The notes under the pieces were generated by a model. It saw nothing but the letters and a program-made list of their open reading frames with translations. It was not told where the DNA came from and ran no database searches. Shown one piece after another: positions 17,720-24,718 of a DNA stretch of 58,564 nt; the first letter of the stretch is position 1, and the number at the start of each line of letters is the position of its first letter. The DNA is taken from NCBI GenBank assembly GCA_945861885.1, contig CAMAVR010000015.1, positions 1-58,564 of the forward strand. Reading direction: 5' to 3'. Source of the stretch: Nannocystis exedens (GTDB lineage Bacteria > Myxococcota_A > Polyangia > Polyangiales > Polyangiaceae). The position numbers and the translations under genes were made by a program.

Positions 17720-17897
17720 GGAATGTCACAACCGAACGCATTATGGATGAGTCACTATTTCAAAACTGAAACGAGTGAAATGGTACATTGTTTCAAGAGT
17801 GCATTCGGACGATTGTTGTCTACAGGCTAAGTAGTTGATTTGTCTCGAAGCGGTGCCGGTCAGAAGTGTGGTCCGATATGTGCTAAGCTACAGTGCA
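17720..17897. other. Intergenic stretch upstream of a terminator
   Basis: No protein gene is supported in the gap between the lyase gene and recN. The stretch is AT-richer than its surroundings. It could be a 3' leader of the lyase message or carry a small RNA ending at the terminator 17898-17951. A possible extended -10 box (TGCTAAGCT, about 17881-17889) lies only about 9 nt from the hairpin, too close to make a useful transcript. No start for such an RNA is certain. Confidence 0.3.
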
Positions 17898-17951
17898 GCA
17901 CCGTTCAGACGGCCTTTCCCCCCCCTAGGCCTCTGAACGGTGCTTTTTTTT
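17898..17951 (+). terminator. Strong rho-independent terminator
   Basis: GCACCGTTCAG(AC)GGCC at 17898-17914 pairs with GGCC(T)CTGAACGGTGC at 17928-17943, with a C-rich loop (TTTCCCCCCCCTA). A run of eight T follows (17944-17951). It is the clearest classical terminator in the window and closes either the kinase-lyase unit or a small RNA. Confidence 0.88.
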
Positions 17952-18031
17952 GCGCATCGACCAGGTTTGCCCGCGAAACGCACGGCAGCTTTGTAGACAG
18001 GCGCTCAGGTAGAGCGCTAAACGCGTGAGCT

Positions 18032-19738
18032 ATGCTTGCACAGCTCACGATTGCAAACGTCGTATTGATTGAGCATCTCGTGATTGAGTTTCACGCGGGG
18101 TTTAACGTGCTCACCGGCGAAACAGGCGCCGGAAAGTCGATGGTTGTCGGAGCGCTGGCATTGGTGCTCGGAGGGCGCGCGAAGCCTGAGATGATTCGTC
18201 AGGGGGCCAAAGAGGCCGAGGTCGAAGCGCTTTTTGAAATCGACCCGAAATCGCCGCTTGCCCAGAAGCTCGAAGCAGCGGGCATTCCGTGCGGGCCAGA
18301 AGGTGAGCTGGTCATTCGGCGAACGGTTCAGAGTGAAGGGCGTAGCCGCGCTTATTTGAACGGGCGAATGTGCACCGCCGCACAGCTGACCGATCTTTCC
18401 GAAGATTTATGCGACATCGCTTCGCAGCACGAGAGCGTCAGTTTGACCGATTCGGCGACGCACGCGGCCTATCTCGATGCATTTGGGTCGCTTGATGGGC
18501 TGCGCGATGGTGTGTCGAGTCAATTCGATGAGTTGAGTGCGTTGGCAAAAGAGGTAGAGCGTTTGATCGCTGCGGAGCGAGGGCGGGCCGAGCGTGAAGA
18601 TTTTCTCGAGTTCCAGCTTCGCGAGATCGACGAGTTAGACCCGCGTCCAAACGAAGAGGCGGAGCTCGAAAGCGAGCGAAGTCGGCTCCGTCATGCGGGG
18701 CGCTTGGGTGAATCGACGCGGCGAGCAGCCGAGCGCCTCTATGAGGGGGAGGCGGCCGTGTGCGACGAGCTTGGTCGGATCGCGTCCGATTTACTTGCGG
18801 TTTCGGAGATCGACACGACGCTTCTGCCAGTGGCCCGCGCGATCGATGCAGCGCGCGCCGAGCTGGCCGATAGCGCGCGTGTTCTCGGGCGGTATGCGGA
18901 GACTGTAGAGGCGAGCCCCGAGCGGCTAAACGAGGTTGAAGAGCGGCTTTTTAGGCTTCAAAAACTTTTGCGAAAGTTTGGTCCAACGGCGGTCGATGTC
19001 ATCGCGCATCGCGCGCAAATCGCAGCCGAACTTGAGCTGCTTCGGGGCGCGAACACGCGGATCACTGAGCTCGAAGAAGAGCGAACGGCGAAATTGCGCG
19101 ATGTGGCGAAGGGTGCGCGCGAGCTTTCACGCAAGCGAAGGGCCGCTGCAGAGCGATTGGCCGACGCGATAGGGCGGGAGCTCGCCCAGCTGGGGATGGG
19201 GCGCGCACGGGTCATTGTCGACGTCGCAACAACGGCCGCCAGCGCAGGCGAGCCTCTCGAAGTTGATGGGGCGAAGCTCACGCGCGGCGGTATCGATCGC
19301 GTCGAGTTTTTGATTGCACCAAACAAGGGGGAAGATCCGCGGCCACTCCGGAAGATTGCGAGCGGCGGCGAATTGTCGCGAGCACTCTTGGCGCTAAAGC
19401 GCGTGCTGGCCGAAAATGGCCCCGCTGGTCTTTATGTTTTTGATGAAGTCGATGCCGGCGTCGGCGGCGCGGTCGCAGAAGTCATCGGTCGCGCGATCGC
19501 CGAAGTGGCAAAGCATCGCCAAGTGCTCTGCGTAACGCACCTGTCGCAAATTGCGGCGCTGGGAGACGTGCAATTCGTTGTAGGTAAGTCGGAGACACGC
19601 GGGCGAACGGTAACGACCGTAAAGCGCCTAACCGAAGCCGAACGAGTCGACGAAATCGCCCGCATGATAGGCGGCGTAAAAGTAGGCAGCGCAGCCAAAA
19701 AAGCAGCCGAAGAGATGCTCGCTTCGCGCGGGCAATAG
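18032..19738 (+). CDS. recN: DNA repair protein RecN
   Basis: 568 residues. This is an SMC-like ATPase with an N-terminal LTIANVVLIEHLVIEFHAGFNVLTGETGAGKS (Walker A at 29-36), QSEGRSRAYLNGR, and IASQHES. A long coiled coil (about 160-380) with many Glu/Arg/Ala residues follows. The C-terminal half has the ABC signature KIASGGELSRALLALK, Walker B YVFDEVDAGVGG and H-loop CVTHLSQIAALGD. RecN holds DNA ends together during double-strand-break repair. The length is normal. Confidence 0.97.
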   Translation: MLAQLTIANVVLIEHLVIEFHAGFNVLTGETGAGKSMVVGALALVLGGRAKPEMIRQGAKEAEVEALFEIDPKSPLAQKLEAAGIPCGPEGELVIRRTVQSEGRSRAYLNGRMCTAAQLTDLSEDLCDIASQHESVSLTDSATHAAYLDAFGSLDGLRDGVSSQFDELSALAKEVERLIAAERGRAEREDFLEFQLREIDELDPRPNEEAELESERSRLRHAGRLGESTRRAAERLYEGEAAVCDELGRIASDLLAVSEIDTTLLPVARAIDAARAELADSARVLGRYAETVEASPERLNEVEERLFRLQKLLRKFGPTAVDVIAHRAQIAAELELLRGANTRITELEEERTAKLRDVAKGARELSRKRRAAAERLADAIGRELAQLGMGRARVIVDVATTAASAGEPLEVDGAKLTRGGIDRVEFLIAPNKGEDPRPLRKIASGGELSRALLALKRVLAENGPAGLYVFDEVDAGVGGAVAEVIGRAIAEVAKHRQVLCVTHLSQIAALGDVQFVVGKSETRGRTVTTVKRLTEAERVDEIARMIGGVKVGSAAKKAAEEMLASRGQ

Positions 19739-19784
19739 CCAGGGATATCTGGCGTCTATCGCGCGATCCTGATAAAATGCAAAG

Positions 19785-20060
19785 ATGAGCGCGCGCCAAA
19801 AAAGAGCTTGGGTAGGCGGGCGCGTTGCCGACCACAAAACTCTCGACGCTGCGGATGCGGCGTTTTGGCATGAAGCTGGCGCGGCGGCTCGGTTTGAAGC
19901 ATCGATTCAGCTGGCGCTAACCCTGTGGAGCCTACGCAATCCGAATGCATCTCCCCCAAGATTTGGTCGAGGTCCTTGCGGCATTCGCCGCCGAAAATGT
20001 CCGATTCCTGGTGGTAGGAGGGCACGCAGTATCTCTTCACGCCCGCCCGCGGGCGACTAA
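19785..20060 (+). CDS. Small ORF before a nucleotidyltransferase, doubtful
   Basis: Up to 91 residues from the ATG at 19785. Residues about 18-62 (LDAADAAFWHEAGAAARFEASIQLALTLW…) resemble the short helical proteins often encoded just before lone nucleotidyltransferases, with the pattern D-x-x-FW-x(n)-RF-x(n)-L. The frame overlaps the next gene by 116 bp, and the tail after residue 62 (GRGPCGIRRRKC…) reads like shadow translation. The true protein may therefore end differently, or a frameshift may be present. A toxin-antitoxin type pairing is only a guess. No ribosome site stands out. Confidence 0.4.
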   Translation: MSARQKRAWVGGRVADHKTLDAADAAFWHEAGAAARFEASIQLALTLWSLRNPNASPPRFGRGPCGIRRRKCPIPGGRRARSISSRPPAGD

Positions 20061-20439
20061 AGATATTGACCTATGGGTCGAACCAACTAAGGCCAACATA
20101 GCAAAAGCCTGCAGGAGCCTTTCAAAGTTCGGCATTCCCGGCGACATCGTCGAAGCGTTGCGTTCCGCGCGAACCGACGAAATTATTTGGTTTGGGCGTC
20201 CACCCGTTCGCGTCGATATTTTACTTGATCTTCCGGGGGTTGAATTCGCAAAGTCTTGGCCATGCCGAGTCGCGGTAATAATCGAGGGAGTTAGCATCCC
20301 CTTCATCGGTCGCGATGATCTTGTGGCTAACAAGATAGCGGTGGGGCGACCCCAAGACTTACGGGACGTAAAAATGCTCGAACGATCCGCGTTGCCCGCC
20401 AAGCCAGAGCCTAGAGCGCGACCCAGCAAGAAGCGCTGA
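19945..20439 (+). CDS. Nucleotidyltransferase-fold protein (AbiEii/DUF6036-like)
   Basis: 164 residues. The minimal nucleotidyltransferase core is visible near the N-terminus: FLVVGGHAVSLHARPRATKDIDLWV, with GG followed by the D-x-D metal pair (DID) at about residues 41-43. Later features are VRVDILLDLPGV, with a third acidic residue, and the typical closing block IPFIGRDDLVANKIAVGRPQDLRDVKML, which occurs in lone Mnt/AbiEii-like enzymes. Such proteins transfer AMP or other nucleotides to protein or RNA partners, often as a toxin or its neutraliser. The partner here could be the small frame just upstream. The C-terminal tail is Lys/Arg/Pro-rich. It is convergent with map, 2 bp apart. Confidence 0.78.
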   Translation: MHLPQDLVEVLAAFAAENVRFLVVGGHAVSLHARPRATKDIDLWVEPTKANIAKACRSLSKFGIPGDIVEALRSARTDEIIWFGRPPVRVDILLDLPGVEFAKSWPCRVAVIIEGVSIPFIGRDDLVANKIAVGRPQDLRDVKMLERSALPAKPEPRARPSKKR

Positions 20440-20441
20440 GG

Positions 20442-21239
20442 CTATCTAAAAAGCGCGGCTACGGTTTCTGATGATTGGAGCTGCTTTGGCCTTCGGGTTA
20501 GGACATCGCAGCCGGTCTTTGTTACGGCGATTGTGTGCTCGAATTGGGCCGATAGCGAGCCGTCTGCGGTTCGCACCGTCCATTTGTCGTTTGGGTCGAC
20601 GTCGACTTCAAAGCGGCCGAGATTAACCATCGGTTCGATTGTGAAAACCATGCCGGTGCGTAGGCGATCTCCTTGGCCTCGCCTGCCGTAGTGTTTGACT
20701 TCGGGCGGCTCATGAAATCGGCGACCGATGCCGTGCCCGACGAAATCGCGAACGACGCTGCACTTTTCTGATTCGACAAATTCCTGGATCGCGGCGCCGA
20801 TGTCGCCGAGTCGCGCTCCGTCACGCACTTCGGCGATGCCGAGCTCGAGCGCGCGCCTTGCGACTTCGGTGACATGACGCGCGTCAGGCGACGGCGTGCC
20901 GATGTAAAACATTGCCGATGTGTCGCCGTGAAAGCCGCCAAAAAATGTTGTCACGTCGACATTGATGATGTCGCCGTTTTGCAAAATCTGGCCGCTTGGA
21001 ATCCCGTGGCAGACGATGTCGTTTACCGACGTGCAGACGCTCTTTGGAAAGCCGCGGTAGTTGAGCGGTGACGGGACCGCGCCGCGCCGAATTGTATCTT
21101 CGTGAACGATCCGGTTGATATCGTCTGTTGTCATTTTTGCGCGAATGAGTTCGCCAACGAGAAGCAACGTTTCAGCCGCCATTTGGCTGCTGACTCGGAT
21201 CGCTTCAATTTCTGCTGCAGTCTTGATTTCAACGGCCAC
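20442..21239 (-). CDS. map: Methionine aminopeptidase, type I
   Basis: 265 residues from the GTG at 21239, which has GAGGAG about 10 nt upstream. The longer frame starting at 21293 adds a non-homologous 18 residues. The protein starts AVEIKTAAEIEAIRVSSQMAAETL. It carries the pita-bread metallopeptidase ligands: Asp pair in NGDIINVDVTTFFGGFHGDTSAMF, His in RDFVGHGIGRRFHEPP, Glu in FTIEPM and Glu in QFEHTIAVT. It removes the initiator methionine from nascent proteins in the cytoplasm. It is divergent from the secreted protein at 21357. Confidence 0.95.
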   Translation of the reverse strand: MAVEIKTAAEIEAIRVSSQMAAETLLLVGELIRAKMTTDDINRIVHEDTIRRGAVPSPLNYRGFPKSVCTSVNDIVCHGIPSGQILQNGDIINVDVTTFFGGFHGDTSAMFYIGTPSPDARHVTEVARRALELGIAEVRDGARLGDIGAAIQEFVESEKCSVVRDFVGHGIGRRFHEPPEVKHYGRRGQGDRLRTGMVFTIEPMVNLGRFEVDVDPNDKWTVRTADGSLSAQFEHTIAVTKTGCDVLTRRPKQLQSSETVAALFR

Positions 21240-21356
21240 GTGACTTGGTCTCCTCGCAGGATTGCGCGACGGTGGATCCTCCAAGCGTCGCACGGTTCGA
21301 GCCTCCGCGCAAAAGCTGCTCGAATGTCGCCGGGTCGCTGTGTTAGACCCTCTCGC

Positions 21357-22328
21357 ATGACGAACATTTCTCTCAAGCGTTGGGGTGTGAATCGCGGTGG
21401 GGTTCAGATGTCGTTGGTGAGCGCACTTTTGCTCGCAACTGTCGCCGCAAATGCCGAAAAAACAGCCGCAAAAGCGGCAAACAAGGGGTCAGAGCCTGAA
21501 GTGGTTCCTACCGTGGTGTCGATCGCGCAGCGGTTCGCCACGTTCCGATGTGGTGTCGACGCGCCAAAGAGCTGCGCGATGTCGACACGCCCCGGCACCG
21601 TGCTTGAAGGGTTCAAGTGGGGGTCAAGCCGCCGCGATGTGGTGAATGTCTACGCCGCGCCCGATGGCATTTACGATCGCGAGTTCAATCCACTGCTGGC
21701 GAAAGTCGCCCCAGGGATGGTGATGCAAGAGCTCGAGCTGGCGCGTGAAAACAAAAAATCGGCGCTCGACCAAGGGTTCATCGAGTTTGCAGATCATCCG
21801 ACCGGTCTCGATGCGTCGCCGCTGCGATCCGAGTACACCTACCGCAATGGTGAGTCGGCGCTCATTGTTCCAGAGCGCGATGCTCGTCGTCTTTTCTTTT
21901 TCTTTGGCAAAGCGCCAAACGACCATTTTTGGAAAGTGTATGAAGAGCTGCCGCTAAGCGAAAAAACAGCGCTAGGAGCGTCGTTTCGTGACGCGGTAAA
22001 GCGGCTTGAGGTGGCGTATGGAGTGCCGCCACTTGTGCGTCGCGCCGAAGGCGCAGAAGGGGAGTCGTGGGCGACGGCAGAGATTCAAGATGCGCGCGTG
22101 CATCTCCGTCTTGTCGATCGCAGTCGCGAAAAGATCGTCGGTCTTGTTCTCGAAGATCGGCAGACGTTGGCGTCGCTCCCAAAATTGCGAAACGCATCGG
22201 GCGATGATCCATTTGCAATCGACCCCGCGGTGAACGCAGTAACGCGTGGGGGGATCAGCGATCCAAATGCAGAGAAAGCGCCATCAGCAACGCCACCCGC
22301 TCGCAAGTCGCTCAAGAAGAAGAAGTAA
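21357..22328 (+). CDS. Secreted hypothetical protein
   Basis: 323 residues from the ATG at 21357. The basic N-terminal stretch MTNISLKRWGVNRGG is followed by a hydrophobic segment MSLVSALLLATVAANA with a plausible signal-peptidase site (ANA/EK). The mature part has the pattern PGTVLEGFKWGSSRRDVVNVYAAPDGIYDREF, reminiscent of bacterial proteins that compute short lipid- or peptide-interacting folds. I cannot name the family. The C-terminus ends in a Lys-rich tail (RKSLKKKK). There is no lipobox. It ends 17 bp from the convergent NifU-like gene. Expression and function cannot be inferred further. Confidence 0.72.
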   Translation: MTNISLKRWGVNRGGVQMSLVSALLLATVAANAEKTAAKAANKGSEPEVVPTVVSIAQRFATFRCGVDAPKSCAMSTRPGTVLEGFKWGSSRRDVVNVYAAPDGIYDREFNPLLAKVAPGMVMQELELARENKKSALDQGFIEFADHPTGLDASPLRSEYTYRNGESALIVPERDARRLFFFFGKAPNDHFWKVYEELPLSEKTALGASFRDAVKRLEVAYGVPPLVRRAEGAEGESWATAEIQDARVHLRLVDRSREKIVGLVLEDRQTLASLPKLRNASGDDPFAIDPAVNAVTRGGISDPNAEKAPSATPPARKSLKKKK

Positions 22329-22345
22329 CGGCGACGCCGCAGGAG

Positions 22346-22645
22346 CTACGTATCCGTTCCCATTTTTTGCGCACCCGGTGGGATGATCCATCCCACGGTG
22401 AGCGCAATTTCGGCATTGCCCGCAACGCGCTTCAACGCGGGCACCACAATCTCTTCATGGGCGATTGGCGAGCCTGGGCAGCCCGAATACGCACCTGCGA
22501 GATGCAGACGGATCAATTGTGGCGAAACGGCAACGAGATACAGCTCGCCCCCGTCAGCTTTTATAAGTGCCGCGAGGACCTCCCGGCACACTTTCTCGAT
22601 CTCTTCGGCAAATTTGTCCACTTGGTACCTGACATTAGCACGCAC
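22346..22645 (-). CDS. NifU C-terminal-domain-like protein with one Cys lost
   Basis: 99 residues (GTG start at 22645, a GTG at 22621 has a better ribosome site). The domain matches the NifU/Nfu iron-sulfur scaffold fold: LIKADGGELYLVAVSPQLIRLHLAGAYSGCPGSPIAHEEIVVPALKRV. Standard Nfu proteins have a CxxC motif (GxCxxCPSS). Here the first Cys is Tyr (AYSGCPGS), so only one Cys remains. Cluster assembly by the usual dimer-bridged 4Fe-4S mode would need two Cys per subunit. The protein may therefore be a non-canonical carrier or a structural relative. It stands alone between two unrelated genes. Confidence 0.75.
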   Translation of the reverse strand: MRANVRYQVDKFAEEIEKVCREVLAALIKADGGELYLVAVSPQLIRLHLAGAYSGCPGSPIAHEEIVVPALKRVAGNAEIALTVGWIIPPGAQKMGTDT

Positions 22646-22710
22646 TCTTAAACCAAACGAGCAGGTCTGTTGCCCTTGTTTTGCTCACCAGGTATGACGA
22701 CGGCCACAAT

Positions 22711-23727
22711 ATGGACAACGTGGGGACGAATGTAGCCAGCGCGCACGCAAAACGTGTCGTGCATGCCAGGTCGGTGCTGTCAGGAGCCGTAACGGATGGT
22801 GCAAAGGGGGACGCACCAACGATGCGCTTTCGACTGCGCTACCATCATCACGATTTTGAGCTTGGAAACGGGAGCTTTGAAATCGGACGAAGTTCTCGAT
22901 GCCAATTGTCGATCGACGATCCGCTCGTGTCGCGGCGGCACGCAACGGTCTGCGTGACCGATTGCGGCGTGTCGCTCAGCGATCTCGGTAGTCGAAATGG
23001 AGTGCTCGTAAACGGGCAGCGGATTAGCGATGCGGTTTCGCTGAAAGTTGGCGATCGCATTAGCGTCGGCGGTCAGGAGCTCTTGCTTCTCGGCGAGCCT
23101 GCGCAGGTGGGTGATGACGTTCCAGCGATCGATGGCGCGGTTGTGCGTCGCGTTCAATCGACGGTGTCGAAGTTGCCGGTGGCAAAACTGGTGGCAGTGG
23201 CGCCAACATCGCAGACGATGCGCTTGTCGCCTGTGCGCGCACGCGTGCTGCGTGAGTTTGCACGTGACGCGGCGGCAAACGATCCCGAGCAGAGTTCGAT
23301 TCGACGATGCGGGGCGCTGTCGGTGCTCGCCGATGTCGCAACGAAAGCGCTCGCGATGGGGAACGTCAACGAGGCGGAGCGCATCCTCGCGCAGCCGTTG
23401 CGCGATGTTCTCGAGGCGAAGCGCGCGGGGAGAGTTGTCTCGCCGGCGATCGTCGACTTGGCCGCGCGGTTGTCGGTAAAATTGGCCCGAGCGACGCGCA
23501 AAGCCGCGTGGGTCGATTGCGTGATCGAGATGTACGGCGTTGATGGGCGCATCTGCCCGGCATCGGTCGTCGACGAGCTGCACGGAGCGCTTCGTCGCGT
23601 TACCGGGGTCGACCGAACCGCGCTGCATTCGTACATCGCAAAAGTAGGTGCGCGAAAAGCTACTTTGGGGCCCGCCGAACGGTTTTTGTTCCAGCGACTT
23701 GAGGGGCTGCAGCAGCTTTGGCATTAG
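22711..23727 (+). CDS. FHA-domain protein
   Basis: 338 residues from the ATG at 22711 (a TTG at 22681 is possible). The FHA domain occupies about 45-125: FEIGRSSRCQLSIDDPLVSRRHATV, LSDLGSRNGVLVNGQRI and LKVGDRISVGGQELLLL, with the phosphothreonine-contacting Arg, Ser-Arg-His and Asn-Gly residues in place. The rest is predicted helical (AERILAQPLRDVLEA, AIVDLAARLSVKLARATRKAAW) and has no known motif. It probably reads Ser/Thr-kinase signals in the cytoplasm. Two kinases are encoded in this window. The 3' end overlaps the convergent DciA-like gene by 68 bp. Confidence 0.88.
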   Translation: MDNVGTNVASAHAKRVVHARSVLSGAVTDGAKGDAPTMRFRLRYHHHDFELGNGSFEIGRSSRCQLSIDDPLVSRRHATVCVTDCGVSLSDLGSRNGVLVNGQRISDAVSLKVGDRISVGGQELLLLGEPAQVGDDVPAIDGAVVRRVQSTVSKLPVAKLVAVAPTSQTMRLSPVRARVLREFARDAAANDPEQSSIRRCGALSVLADVATKALAMGNVNEAERILAQPLRDVLEAKRAGRVVSPAIVDLAARLSVKLARATRKAAWVDCVIEMYGVDGRICPASVVDELHGALRRVTGVDRTALHSYIAKVGARKATLGPAERFLFQRLEGLQQLWH

Positions 23728-24220
23728 CTACCCGCTTGGTCGGGTTGCCGCTCGTGTGATCCGACCAGGCAAGGTGAGCCGCGGCTGCGTCGGCAATCGC
23801 CAATCTCAGAGCATCGTCGTCAACGGCGGTCAGCGCGTGTGCGAGTGCGGCGTCGAGCGGTCGCGGCTTCGGAATCAGCCTCGTAGCGCGCGCGTGAATC
23901 GGATCGCGCGGAGGCTCAACCGGGGCAACCCGAAAGCGGAGCGACGTGACACTGACCGAGAAACTGCGGAGGCGCTCGAGAATTGTCGGCGCCAGCATCG
24001 AAAGCTCAGCCGCCCAGGCGCTCGTCGCCGTGTGAATTGTCAGCACGCCGCGGTCGAGCCCCCATGGCTTCGCGCGGTCGGCGATGCGCGCACCGACCGT
24101 TCGCTTCCAAGTTTCGGCAGAAATAGGCAACTTTTGCCGAGAAAAACGCGATTCACCGCTCCGTTCGATGACGAGGGCGAGCGATTCCGGTGCTTTTAGG
24201 TGGGAGCGTTTTCGTTTCAC
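23660..24220 (-). CDS. DUF721 / DciA-like protein
   Basis: 186 residues from the GTG at 24220. The frame is open further upstream, but that would overlap the divergent gene at 24278. The segment LPISAETWKRTVGARIADRAKPWGLDRGVLTIHTATSAWAAELSMLAPTILERL matches the DUF721 fold, which includes the replicative-helicase loader DciA of many bacteria. The N-terminal tail is short and basic (KRKRSHLKAPESL). The C-terminal 90 residues are Ala/Arg-rich and probably disordered. A role in DnaB loading is suggested by the family, not shown by the sequence. It overlaps the FHA gene tail to tail. Confidence 0.72.
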   Translation of the reverse strand: MKRKRSHLKAPESLALVIERSGESRFSRQKLPISAETWKRTVGARIADRAKPWGLDRGVLTIHTATSAWAAELSMLAPTILERLRSFSVSVTSLRFRVAPVEPPRDPIHARATRLIPKPRPLDAALAHALTAVDDDALRLAIADAAAAHLAWSDHTSGNPTKRVANAKAAAAPQVAGTKTVRRAPK

Positions 24221-24277
24221 ATTAACGGTGTTATAAATGCCGGACTTTAGTTTTGATCCCCGAGGAGCAACAAGTGT

Positions 24278-24646
24278 ATGTGGGAAATCAGTCAAGAGAC
24301 AACGGTCGCTGCGGCGCATCAACTACGATTTGCGCCAGGCGAGGGGGAGCGACTTCACGGCCATAATTGGCGGATCAAAGTTGTCGTGCGCGCTGAGAGG
24401 CTTGATGCAAGCGGGTTTGTTCTCGATTTTAACGACCTTGGGGCCAAGTTGCGGGGGCTCGTTGAGCCTTATGAGCACGTATTTTTGAACGAGTTGCAGC
24501 CGTTTGATGATCTGAATCCCACGGCGGAGAATATTGCTCTCGTTGTTTCGCAAAATATGAGCGCGATGGTCAACGACGATCGCGTGAAGGTCGTGCGCGT
24601 CGAGGTGTGGGAAAACGACTGGTGCTGCGCTACTTACCATTCGTGA
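24278..24646 (+). CDS. 6-pyruvoyltetrahydropterin synthase paralogue, PTPS-III type
   Basis: 122 residues. The zinc-binding histidines of the PTPS/QueD fold are present (His14 in AAAHQL, His27 and His29 in LHGHNW), as are GFVLDFNDLGAKLRGLV and a conserved Glu near the C-terminus (VEVWEND). At the catalytic Cys position of QueD and PTPS there is no Cys. Instead Glu24 precedes HGH by two residues (E-x2-HGH). In the PTPS-III subfamily a Glu replaces or accompanies the Cys, and the enzyme makes the folate precursor 6-hydroxymethyl-dihydropterin, replacing FolB. That is the favoured reading, and QueD is the alternative. A GAGGA ribosome site precedes the ATG. A TATAAA box is at 24231-24236. Confidence 0.85.
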   Translation: MWEISQETTVAAAHQLRFAPGEGERLHGHNWRIKVVVRAERLDASGFVLDFNDLGAKLRGLVEPYEHVFLNELQPFDDLNPTAENIALVVSQNMSAMVNDDRVKVVRVEVWENDWCCATYHS

Positions 24647-24681
24647 ATCTTGGTGGGCGATTTTTCCGTGAAAAAGCCCTG

Positions 24682-24718
24682 GGGCACGTTCGGCACGGGC
24701 ACGTTTACGGAGCAGAGG
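24682..24718 (-). repeat. CGTAAACGTGCC repeat, copy A (decayed)
   Basis: On the minus strand this reads CTGCTCCGTAAACGTGCC-CGTGCC-GAACGTGCCCC, the dispersed repeat seen also at 51676, 57439 and 58445. The second unit has lost CGTA. It lies just past the stop codon of the 745-residue VWA protein and in the same orientation as that gene. No self-complementarity of note is present. Confidence 0.7.

Noticed and set aside
21102..21356. Upstream extension of the secreted protein at 21357
   Set aside because: Crosses the divergent map start and lacks a signal-peptide context. The signal peptide begins at 21357.
22780..23724. 314-residue minus-strand frame across the FHA gene
   Set aside because: Shadow of the FHA gene. 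The His/Arg-rich translation is what the opposite strand of GC-rich codons gives.
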